Shown here: positions 33,701-46,000 of the stretch, in pieces
Layout: the number at the start of each line of letters is the position of its first letter
Numbering within the stretch: the stretch's first letter is position 1
NCBI RefSeq assembly: GCF_932526225.1
Contig: NC_064042.1
Span: 14,333,040-14,397,039 of the forward strand
Direction: 5' to 3'
Origin: Nematostella vectensis
Lineage: Eukaryota > Cnidaria > Anthozoa > Actiniaria > Edwardsiidae
DNA length: 64,000 bases
Made by a program: the position numbers and the translations under genes
The notes under the pieces: model-generated
Seen by the model: the letters and a program-made list of their open reading frames with translations, nothing else
What the model was told of the DNA's origin: nothing
Database searches by the model: none

Positions 33701-36700
33701 TGCGGGAGATTTGGTGCTCCACGCGGGAGAGAGGTCGCCTTGTAATGATTCGAGTGATTTTTCATATAGCTGATTAACTGCCAATTATTTGCAGTAGGAC
33801 TTGGTGGTCAACCAGATCAAAAGCCTTGCGGTAGTTAATGAGCGCTAAAATCAGCAACCGTTTTCACTCGAATAAGCGCTCCCCGAATAAGCACCCCCTT
33901 GAACCAAAACTATTAATGAGCACCTCCCCGGAATAAGCGCCACGTCTGAGAGTCGAAAAAAATATTATAAGCGCCGGAGCTCTTACTGTAAAAACGGTAT
34001 GTTGTTGTTATCCCTAAAACCAGCTTGATGCTTGAACAGCAGATTTTAGAGCCCCCGAATGGTCCCCCGAAATTTCGATGTACCCGGCTAATGCATGCTC
34101 GCGCAATTTTTTCCGCTTCAAAATGCTCGGTCTCGCTTAAAAAACGGGGTGCTCGCAAAAGACCATTCGGGGGCCCTAGATTTTAAAACGCGCAAATGAG
34201 AGCAAATTTAGTCGTTTCTCACAGATGAAATTAAAGAACTCGTTGAATCTATTTGCTTTCTAGCCAGGGAGAGGGCAGGACGTGCGCTCACACCTCTCCC
34301 TTTTCCTTTCCTCCTCCTTTCTCCCCCGTTCTTTCCGGGGTGGTCACATTGGGTCACATCCAAAGAAATAATAAAAAAACTTTATATACTCCTTCAGGAA
34401 AAGAAATGTTAAGTACACTGAGTATTTGAAGAAGCAGTCATTATAAAGCGAGGGAGGAGGGGGGGGGGGGGGCTATCATGTCTGGGATTGGATGCTTATG
34501 ATTTTTGATACAGAGTTGGAGGAGGGCATTATATTTTGACAGGGGTTTTGATCAATTTTTGGACTTTTTGAAAGTCTGCCTGTTTCGACATAAATCTATT
34601 ACATAAGTGACAAGTGACAGTTCGTTAATATCGATTTCAACCACGTGATTATAATCCATTGTAAATCAGTCAGACCAACAGTAACCGATATCGGAACTCT
34701 GAAATACAGCTAGCCAGTACGACTACTAAATTTACAGTTAACCAGGACTTTGAGAATCAGAAAACAGCGATCGGATACGCCACAGAAGTAAGTTAATTTG
34801 TGAGTTTGAATAACTGTAAATAAGCTTTGATTCCATGCAATCTTTAAGTCAATGTAAATTAAATAACTTTTATTCATTCTAGATCGAATAAATATATCTT
34901 TACACATCGTTGGATTGTAATACGGTTTGTGGCGAAATCCTCACTGGAACCTAACGCAACATTACATTCGATTTCTTGGATCTATATTGGTAACGCGAAG
35001 AGGCTCAGCTCCGGCTAGAGCCCTACAGCCCACCGTTTTTCCACACATCGTGCGACTATTTTGGTCCTATCAATGTCCGGATCGGCCGAAACAAGTCCGA
35101 CAAGTATTATGGAGTAATCGTCACGTGTCTAGTGACCCAGGGCGTACTGAGAGTAAACAACCGTAACGCCAGACGCCGAGGATGGTCATTAAATAGCTAC
35201 TTTAGCTTGCGAGCCCGCTGTGGAGGGTATACCTACCCCTCCCCTCGAAATAAATAAACCCCACCCCTCCCTCAGACAATTATCAAGCCTTTTCAAAGTA
35301 CAAACAAGCAAAAGCAAAATACAAACTCGCAAATGCGAAGTACAAACTAGCAAAAGCAAAATAAAAACTCGCAAAGGCAAAACACAAACTCGCAAATGCA
35401 AAGTACAAACTAGCAAAAGCAAAATACAAACTCGCAAAGGCAAAACACAAACTCGCAAATGCAAAGTACAAACTAGCAAAAGCAAAATACAAACTCGCAA
35501 ATGCGAAGTACAAACTAGCAAAAGCAAAATACAAACTCGCAAAAGCAAAATACAAACTCGCAAAGGCAAAGTACAAACTAGCAAAAGCAAAATACAAACT
35601 CGCAAAAGTAAAATACAAACTTGCAAATGCAAAGTACAAACGAGCAAAAGCAAAATACAAACTCGCAAATACAAAGTACAAACTAGCAAAAGCGAAATAC
35701 AAACTCGCAAAAGCAAAATACAAACTCGCAAAAGCAAAAAGTTTTTTCCGTAAAATGTAATGAAATTTCGTTATTACGATATATTTGAATAAAGATTTGC
35801 GATATTTTCGAATAAAAGAATATAACGTTTGTTAAATGCATGAATTTATTGAAATATGCAAGTGACACCAGCCTCCATAACTATTCCGATCTCGTGTGTA
35901 CATCAATAACAATTGTCTATAAGGAGCTTGTACTTGCTCATTTCCTTATACCAAAGGTATTATGCAAATGGTTTGTGGTTGAAATTTGAATATATTACAA
36001 ATTTTGTTGAAATATTTCACAATGAATAAATTTATTTGAAATAATTTCATTTACATTTATAATTGACTCTACACAGGATTGTTTCGTTTGTGCGTGATAC
36101 ACTATGAAAAAAGCGGTATCACTTTGATTATGTTTGTCCCATTTATTGTTCTGAAAAAGATATTGGATTTCCTGAAGAACGATTTTGCACGATATGTTAT
36201 GATATAAACATCTGCAGGAGTTGGATGATTGGAGTCGTAAAAGGTTTTCTTCCACAAGTCTAACAGACAGCCAAGCGTACAGGTTGCCTGTCTTGTCCTA
36301 GGACATGAAACAGTAGTCTCGGTCAAACAGACGCCCTGCCTCGACCTCCAAAACCATCCGTTGCCTCAAGATAGGCACATCTCTCTGAAATAATATTTTT
36401 TTTACATTTAGGCAAAACCCTATGTAAGTAAAAACAATTTGGACTCTACTAAAAGATTATCTTACCTGCTCAAAATCGATGGCGCTGTATAGCCCTAGAC
36501 ATCTAGCAATCTGGCAAAACATTAATTTATCATTCCGATGTGATGATCAGCAGCATAAAAATATTACAACATATAGAGACTAAATAATATCCCTTATATA
36601 GTAAACACCTTATAGTAAAAGCTTACTTGGCAAACAAAAACACCGCAGTCGTCCGAATTTGTTTGAAGTGGTATATTCTGTTGACATACAAGAACTGTCA

Positions 36701-39700
36701 GGAGCGTAACCCTAAGTTCTCAGTCATAAATATAATAAAAAAGGATAGTATTAGACGATCCCTCAATAAAGGGGCTGAGAGCGCATCTTGCCCTAGGTAC
36801 GCGCCCGACTGACGTTATGCACTCTGTTACAAAAACAATAAACAACGGGAAAATGCTCTCTCCTATACCTTATTGGTTTTAAGTAGAGTCTACTCAGACA
36901 TCACAAACGAAGATCCATTTATGACAGCGTCATAATAAATAAGTGCCCTGGATTAAAATGATGACAACAACGATCAGATTGCCCCGCTTGCAATTAGGAT
37001 ACTCGGTTGACCATCCGCCCCTATCAATCGGACCATACTGGCACACCTAGCGCTACTTGTGACCAAATAGTCCTCAAAATCAAGTCAATGATCTAAACAA
37101 AATACTTTTATATACACCAAAATAGGATCCTAGGGGTTTACCTCGTATTTGACAACGTAGTTTTTTACTCTATGGCCTTACATTAAAGGACTGATGATCT
37201 CTTTGTCCTCCTCCCCAGATAGTGAGTCAAAATGACATATTGTCTTGCCTTGCATGTCGACAATCTAAACGATAAGCGACAAGAAATGGTTAGTGATATG
37301 TTCTTTAACTAAACATCAAATATGAAAACAAACTGTAGGATTAACTTATCAAAAACTGAAAGTTATTTGCTTGATCTGGTCGAAAGCTTTATGGCATACA
37401 TACCCACGCACGCCACGCAGCACACTCACACACACACACATACAAACATTACCACAGGTGTCCAGTGCTTTCCTGTATTGACTGTATTGACTGTACCTAC
37501 AAGTTTATAACGGCGTTTTATATCATTACATCACATATAATGTAAAATCTTTTGATGAAAATTTGCAGCAACATTACCTCTGGCAAAGTTTAGCCAGCAG
37601 TGATGGGATCTGCCTGTCCTTTAGCGCCCTTATCCGTTGATACAGTGTGCAACCAACTGCCATGACACCTTTTCCTTCCTGTTATATAAAAACTGTGAGC
37701 AATACAAAAGACAAAGCAACATATTAAATGCGCTGGTGTCTTTCAATACAGAGGGGGTGGGGGGTGGGTTCTGGTCATTTTCAAAACGTTTGGGAATCTC
37801 TGTTGTACTTATCAATATAGAAAGTATCTGACTAAACGATTAATGCCTAAGTCCATTTAACCTCTTGTTTCCCCCCTCCCTCTCCCTCCCCTAAAAAACA
37901 CGGCTAACGCGCCTGCTGTTAGAAACGATTGTGCGTTTAGGACGTATAATAGGAAACACCATGTTTGAAACTTTCTCGCAGCTGTATCAACCATTTTCAG
38001 GTACACATCGATTGTCCTGTAGAAAGATGTCCATTGTTGGGTTTTGTAGATTATCATTTTCTTTTAACAACACTCTGTATTACTTCTTACCGTGTCATTG
38101 AGCCAATTGCTATCTAACAATGTCGAGATATCCCTAACTGTGGAGGGGACATCTTCGATAACCCCAATTATTCATGTGCTCAAATGCCTAACACTGCTGG
38201 CTAGGAACAAAAGGAATTGTTCCACCTGGGAAAAACAAACAGAAATTTTTTTCCCAGCAACTTTTAAAATTGATATTTTCGGCATCAGAACCTATTTAAA
38301 CGACGAAATATGCCATTTAACCCTTTTTTTTGGGATGGGGGCTCGTTTGTATGCCCTTTGTAGCTGACGTACCTTATGCACATAGCTTGCAGTAGTCTCT
38401 TGTATTGGAAGCACAGGTAGCCCAGGCAATGGTTTCGAAGCTTGTTCGTAGCTTGGAATCGGCTGTTATACTTAGAGGTAAAACGAGTGGATTGAAGTCG
38501 CGATTTTTGGTGAAAAATTGCCAATAGAATTGCCTTAAAACTTAGAAAATGCCTTGTTGTTTTCATATTTATGTGTAATATACGATTTTGGGGGGTTTTC
38601 GTAACGGGATATATGACTTCTCTCCCCCTACTAAGAAAAGAAACAAGGTTGGAGGCGCTATTTTCGGTAGCACTCAAATACCGTCGAAATTCGCGAGGAA
38701 AATACAACAAACGAAATATTTTTATCTCGCAGACCTATGCCAGGGTACACTTACATTCGATATGTGGCAAAACATCCGAGCTAAATCATTTTCCCTGGCC
38801 GCTAGCCATTTTTTAAAACGAGTAAGCAGCGATTTGAATCCTTGACCGGCGCCGTTGGACAATTAGGTACGCTCGTCTGAACACGGAGCCAAGCAAACTA
38901 TTATTAGCCTGCGAGGTGGAAAGTCTGCAAGGCTGTCATCGGCGCATAGTAATCTGTTATATAAATGAAACAAAAATAAGAGATACCAGATTACTTACCT
39001 TGCTTCGAAAACTGATAGTTCTGAATTTTAGACCACGAAAAATTATGAAATACGTAAATAAGTTGTTTGCTTCGCTCCGTGTTCATACACACATTGGCAC
39101 CAGTCGGGCCAAGACGGGACGCTAGCACAGTCTATTACCCGTGCAGTTCGGCAACCATGGACAGCTGTTTCGTCCTTATTATGACTCGTCAGCATTGCAT
39201 AGCTGGTTTGCCTCAGTTAAACTTCATCGGCGACTTCGACTCGAACGAAGTGCCTTAAACCACAGCTCAAATCCATGTGGGATCTAGAACTGCGACCGGG
39301 CTAGCGTGATGCCAATTGTGCGGATCACGCATGTGACCTTTGCTAGTCTAATACTCCGTCGGATAGCCAAACTATCCTTGCGAGTATGTATACATAAATG
39401 TGAACTTTAGAAGCACACTAGCATACACACATTGGCACCAGTCGGGCCAAGACGGGACGCTAGCACTGTCTATTACCCGTGCAGTTCGGCAACCATGGAC
39501 AGCTATTTCGTCCTTATTAGGACTCGTCAGCATGGCATAGCCGGTTTGCCTGAGTTAAACTTCATCGGCAAAAAAAACTGCAGGGCGACTTCGACTCGAA
39601 CGAAGTGCTACAAACCACAGCTCAGATCCATGTGGCATCTAGAGCTGCGACCGGGCTAGCGTGATGCCAATTGTGCGGATCACGCATGCGACCTTTGCTA

Positions 39701-42700
39701 GTCTAAAACTCCGTCGGATAGCCAAACTATCCTTGCGAGTATGTATACATAAATGTGAACTTTAGAAGCACACTAGCATACACACATTGGCACCAGTCGG
39801 GACGCTAGCACAGTCTATTACCCGTGCAGTTCGGCAACCATGGACAGCTGTTTCGTCCTTATTAGGACTCGTCAGCATTGCATAGCCGGTTTGCCTCAGT
39901 TAAACTTCATCGGCAAAAAAACTGCAGGGCAACTTCGACTCGAACGAAGTGCTTTAAACCATAGCTCAGATCCATGTGGGATCTGGACAGCTGTTTCGTC
40001 CTTATTAGGACTCGTCAGCATGGCATAGCCGGTTTGCCTCAGTTAAACTTCATCGGCAAAAAAAAATTGCAGAGCGACTTCGACTCGGACGAAGTGCTTT
40101 AAACCACAGCTCAGATCCATGTGGGATCTAGAGCTGCGACCGGGCTAGCGTGATGCCAATTGTGCGGATCACGCATGCGACCTTTGCTAGTCTAAAACTC
40201 CGTCGGATAGCCAAACTATCCTTGCGTGTATGTATACATAAATGTGAACTTTAGAAGCACACTAGCATACACACATTGGCACTAGTCGGGCCAAGACGGG
40301 ACGCTAGCACTGTCTATTACCCGTGCAGTTCGGCAACCATGGACAGCTGTTTTGTCCTTATTATGACTCGTCAGCATGGCATAGCCGGTTTGCCTCAGTT
40401 AAACTTCATCGGCAAAAAAACTGCAGGGAGACTTCGACTCGAACGAAATGCTTTAAACCACAGCTCAGATCCATGTGGGATCTAGAGCTGCGACCGGGCT
40501 AGCGTGATGCCAATTGTGCGGATCACGCATGCGACCTTTGCTAGTCTAAAACTCCGTCGGATAGCCAAACTATCCTTGCGAGTATGTATACATAAATGTG
40601 AACTTTAGAGGCACACTAGCATACACACATTGGCACCAGTCGTGCCAAGACGGGACGCTAGCACTGTCTATTACCCGTGCAGTTCGGCAACCATGGACAG
40701 CTGTTTCGTCCTTATTAGGACTCAGGATCCATGTGGGATCTAGAGCTGCGAACGGGCTAGCGTGATGCCATGCCATGCTGACGAGTTCTAATAAGGACGA
40801 AACAGTTGTCCATGGTTGCCGAACTGCACGGGTAATAGACTGTGCCAGCGTCCCGTCTTGGCCCGACTGGTGCCAATGTGTGTATGCTAGTGTGCTTCTA
40901 AAGTTCACATTTATGTATACATACTCGCAAGGATAGTTTGGCTATCCGACGGAGTTTTAGACTAGCAAAGGTCGCATGCGTGATCCGCACAATTGGCATC
41001 ACGCTAGCCCGGTCGCAGCTCTAGATCCCACATGTATCTGAGCTGTGGTTTAAAGCACTTCGTTCGAGTCGAAGTCTCCCTGCAGTTTTTTTGCCGATGA
41101 AGTTTACCTGAGGCAAACCGGCTATGCCATGCTGACGAGTCCTAATAAGGACGAAACAGCTGTCCATGGTTGCCGAACTGCACGGGTAATAGACTGTGCT
41201 AGCGTCCCGTCTTGGCCCGACTGGTGCCAATGTGTGTATGCTAGTGTGCTTCTAAAGTTCTAATCTATTTGTTTTGACAGAGCCTTATCTGGTAGCCAAG
41301 GTGTTAATTGACAACAAGCACTATCTGTCAAATTGTGGTTTTGTTTGCAAGGTCAAATTCCTTCTACACGCGTACGTAGTCAAGTTAAGCGTGAATATTT
41401 CTCCTCTAAATATATTAACGCTTTTGGAAAGAAAGCCCAAGATACGAATACATTTATTAGATGAGAGGTAGATTTCCTCTCTTTAGCTAGATTCATTTGT
41501 GAAAGCGATTGCACGCATTGCGTAATTTGACCTTTTGTAGCATATAGAGTCTCATGTTCACAGCTCCGTTTAGCAGCAAAGCACGTGAAAGCAACCAGAA
41601 TTACCCGACGAAAATGCTGTTGGACTTGTTCTGAATAAACTGTAATGCCTAAATACTGTTTCAACTCGAATTAAAATGTATTATGTAAGTACCCCCCTCA
41701 GATTTGAATAAGGAACTGAGCGAATAAGGAAACAGACGAAAAAGGAACTGCGAATAAGGAACCAACTTCACGCTGGTCGTGATGTTGATTGCAAAACATG
41801 GAAATGCGAAACCGAATAGGGCAGTGGCCCAGCTGGGCTTCCGTAGGTAGGGGGCGGGTCTCGTACTTTGAGTTGTCATGTTGCATTAGTTTGGTATGTT
41901 CACGTGAGGAAGCACTGTTATATAATAAACGAATAAGGAGCTTTTAAATTAAATTTGGGATTGTGCATTGGTTACATTATTTGGACTTAGGATACAATCG
42001 CGCTTTAGAGATTGTGTAATCTTAATTTATAGAACAAAAGTGTGGTTGATATTTGCCTTGGAATGATGCTAATGGCAGCGCAACGGCTTCAGAACGAATT
42101 CCATTTACCTCAGATAGCAGCTCTGGTTTACACGGAGATTCTCTCCCTGTTTTACTCCACACCACTAGATGTTTACTATTTTAGAGCGGTTTGCTATCTG
42201 CAATTGGTAAGTCCTATTTATGTATGATTTCTGCTGGAAGATTTAATGCATGGTACATTAGAGCTGGATATTAAAAAGAGCCACTAGCCGCCAATTTGAA
42301 AAATACCAAGTGTAAAAGGCATTCATTTCCATCGGCTGTTTCGTCGGAGCTAGTTCGATATATTTTATATAATTTATTTAATAACAGACTTTGCCTTTTT
42401 CAAGACTTTTCCATATAATTCGTCTTCCAATAATAAAAAAAAATACATCAAAGCTGTGGCTCTAGGGCAACAAGTGTCTCCATGTATGCAAAGCTTTTCA
42501 CCGGGTGAAATCCCACGTTGGCATACCCCCTCGTCACCAGGCTGCCCAATGGCGGATCTAGGGGTCTAGGGGGGAGGGCTCCCCCTCAGAATGAATATTT
42601 TAGTATTAATAATTTGAAGCTTAAATCCACAAATTAAAATCACGCTTTACGTTTACCGGTAACTTAATAAAACTTCTTGGTGATAGTGCTTTGCGAAATT

Positions 42701-42983
42701 ATTTTTGTTTTCTAGCTCGCGCTGTTAATTCCTTATTTGAACACATTATATTCAATTTGCAGTGATTCGTTTACTGGCCGCCATCTTAAGAATGCCAAAA
42801 AATTTCCCGAACGCTCGTCCCGGGCTCTTTTAGACCACAATGAAAACGCCATCTATTGATTGATATGACTTTAAGCATTACGTCCATTCCATAGGGTCGT
42901 TTTGACGATGCTGAAGACGACTGCCAGGAAGGTAGGTGCCCATTATTATTATCATCACCACCACCATCATCATCATCATCATC

Positions 42984-43014
<31 letters not shown>

Positions 43015-46000
43015 CCACCACCATCATCGTCGTCGTCGTCGTCACCGACATCATCATCATCATCATCATCATCAACAACAACATAAAATAATAATTATTA
43101 TTTTGATATATCAAACAATTGCCATCTTGGATCGACATCATACAAGCGAAGATTGGAACTTGTGATTGATTTAAAGTTCGATTAAAAAAGTTTGATTTCC
43201 GTACGCTCGATTGTGTTCGTTTGAGTTCGGTTTTCTTCGATCACCGAGCCGATTGCGAATAAATTGAACGAGTCGAATTTTCTTTATGTTTGTACGTTTA
43301 AGCACCCACATAACATGGCATTTTAAATTGGCTTCCAAAACACGGTCCAGATGTTCAACGAGTTCAAAACATTTTTATCAAACATTTGTGTTGAACGTAC
43401 ATGTTTTATCGTTTACCCACTTGTCACAAAAAACATTGCGCGCGCTTCGTTATTTTATCCAATAAAAGCTCGAAATTCCCAAGACGTCACTTTGATTTCT
43501 CGCGTTATGATAACGGAAAGTGCCCGCGCTCATGTTTTATGAAAAAGTTTTTGTGTTTAGCCACCTCCCAAAACATGCTCGCGCCAGAGTTCGATTTCAA
43601 TGTTTGACAAACATGTTGGAATGTTTAGCCAGGCCTTTTTTACATAGAATATGGGAATAGAAAAAAATAAATCCGCAGCCCACATGGAGGAATTTCTTCC
43701 CTTTTCGCTCCACCACCCCACCCCTATCCTCCTGTATAAATCCGCAGCCCACATGGAGGAATTTCTTCCCTTTTCGCTCCACCACCCCACCCCTATCCTC
43801 CTGTTGCATGCGTTTTTCATCAAATGTTTTTCTTTCTATAGTTCTTTGCCGATATTCTGAGAATGTGGATGCAAGAGATCTGTTGGTAAAGATTAAAGAA
43901 ATAAAGAGAAACAACAGAGAGAAACAGAAGCATAACAATTTTGCTTCTTCTTTTGCTGGCCAAGCAATCGAGGTAAGGGAGGTAGTTCAACCGCCTCACA
44001 CCATGGGCGGCGTAAGGGGAGGGGCAGGGACGAGCGCCAGTCCCCCCGCTTTTGAAAGTGCTCCTCCCCCCCCCCCCCCCACTTTTTTGAGCGTATGTTT
44101 CTTTATATATGAACGTTTTTTTTAAACCAACGGGTTCGAAGCGGCACATATCCCGTGCATACAAACCTAGTTTTTTCCCCGCGTTATTATAAATAGCGCT
44201 TAAAGATTTGGAACCACCACACACCCCTTCCCCCTGAAACCACCAACCACCCCCCCCCCCCCTCCTAAAAAACACCAAACACTTATGGGACCACTTCGCC
44301 GCCCCTGCGCACTATGCCAAAACGTGCCACACAGCGCTATACTGAAAACTATATTTAACAATTAGACTACGAGTTTTATAGAATTGTTTTAGTATAAATC
44401 CACTCACATATTGCCTTCAAATAAATGACTATTTTAATAATTCTCAGCAAAAGATAACACAAACAACGAAAACAGTATTTTTACAAAATCAAAACAGCGC
44501 GCGCTCGTTTGAAATGGCGTATTTTCTAGTGCGTACGCGTGCTTTTTCGCCGGGTTTTCGCTACTCACTATCTATGCGAGATTCGTGATAGTATGTGAGT
44601 GAATTTACACTAACATATGATATCATGCCATTCCACAAAGCTCCCACATGACATTCATTATCTACTGTACTTACACCCGCCAGATAGCTCCATATCACAT
44701 CATATCATACTATATAGCGCCAAATTAAGATCACACCACACCACACCACAACACACAACACCACACAACACAACACAACACAACACCACCACACGACACA
44801 ACACACCACACCTATAAACACCACAACACACCACCCCACACATATAAACAGCACACCACACAACGCCACATAACACAACACCATACCATACCACAACACA
44901 ACACACAACACCACACCTTACCACACCACACCTCAACACACCACACCACGCCACACCCAACCCCACCCTACCACACCACACCACAACACGCCACAACACA
45001 CCATGCCACAACACACCACAACACACCACACCACAACACACCACGCCATACCTCATCACACCACACCCAACCCCACCACACCACACCACAACACACCACG
45101 ACACACCTCAACACACCACACCACAACACGCCACAGCATACCACACCACACCACAACACACCAGGCTACACCAGGCTACACCAGGCTACACCACAACACA
45201 CCACAACACACCACAACACACCTCAACACACCACAACACACCACACCGTGCCACGCCACACCCCACTACACCACACCACAACACCACGCCACACCCAACC
45301 CCACCACACCACAACACGCCACGCCACTCCACACCACAACACACCACAACACACCTCAACACAACACAACATAACACACCACAACACACCACACCACGCT
45401 ACACCACAACACACCACACACCACAACACACCACAACACACCACAACACACCACAACACACCTCAACACACCACACCATGCCACGCCACACCCCACTACA
45501 CCACAACACACCATGCCACACCCAACTCCACCACACCACAACACACCACAACACACCACAGCACAGCACACCACGCCATACCTCATCGCACCACACCACA
45601 CCCAACCCCACCACACCACAACACAACACACCACACCCAACCCCACCACAACACACCACACCACAGAACGCCACAACACGCCACACCACACCACAACACA
45701 CCACAACACACCTCAACACACCACAACACAACATACCACAGCACAACACACCACACCTCAACACACCACACCACAACATACCACACCACAACACACCACA
45801 CCACGCTACACCACAACACACCACACACCACAACACACCACAACACACCACAACACACCTCAACACACCACACCATGCCACGCCACACCCCACTACACCA
45901 CAACACACCATGCCACACCCAACTCCACCACACCACAACACACCACAACACAGCACAGCACACCACGCCATACCTCATCACACCACACCACACCCAACCC

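Larger units (their letters stand above)
33513..35202. other. Spacer between inverted array copies
   Basis: No gene. It contains a LINE reverse-transcriptase scrap, a stretch with recurrent GAATAAGCGC motifs (33,868-33,990), a 129-bp MITE and a poly-G run at about 34,457-34,471. Confidence 0.5.
39087..41262. repeat. Tandem array of about 340-356-bp hammerhead-ribozyme units (retrozyme-like)
   Basis: Units start ACACACATTGGCACCAGTCG, run through the ribozyme, then through CAGTTAAACTTCATCGG, CAGATCC...GGGATCT, GCGGATCACGCATG and GGATAGCCAAACTATCC, and end AGAAGCACACTAGCAT. Cleavage sites on the minus strand fall at 39160, 39498, 39843, 39986, 40342 and 40696 (spacings 338, 345, 143, 356 and 354). 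After 40,770 the array is inverted, with plus-strand sites at 40810 and 41164 (spacing 354). The rest of the unit holds several strong hairpins. Animal retrozymes described in the literature have this design: tandem few-hundred-bp units with type I hammerheads that have a tiny stem III, giving small circular RNAs. No frame is conserved; the apparent short frames are by chance. Confidence 0.9.

Noticed and set aside
34927-35166. 79-codon plus-strand frame
   Set aside because: No recognisable domain, no splice support and located between inverted repeats; left unannotated.
39067-41230. Repeated 60-75-codon frames in the ribozyme array
   Set aside because: The frames differ between units and include the ribozyme core; the conserved feature is RNA structure, not protein.
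42902-43165. Polyhistidine protein
   Set aside because: Trinucleotide microsatellite directly after the exon 8 donor.
43557-43938. Repeated Trp/Gly-rich minus-strand frame
   Set aside because: Caused by the 69-bp tandem duplication upstream of exon 9; no domain.
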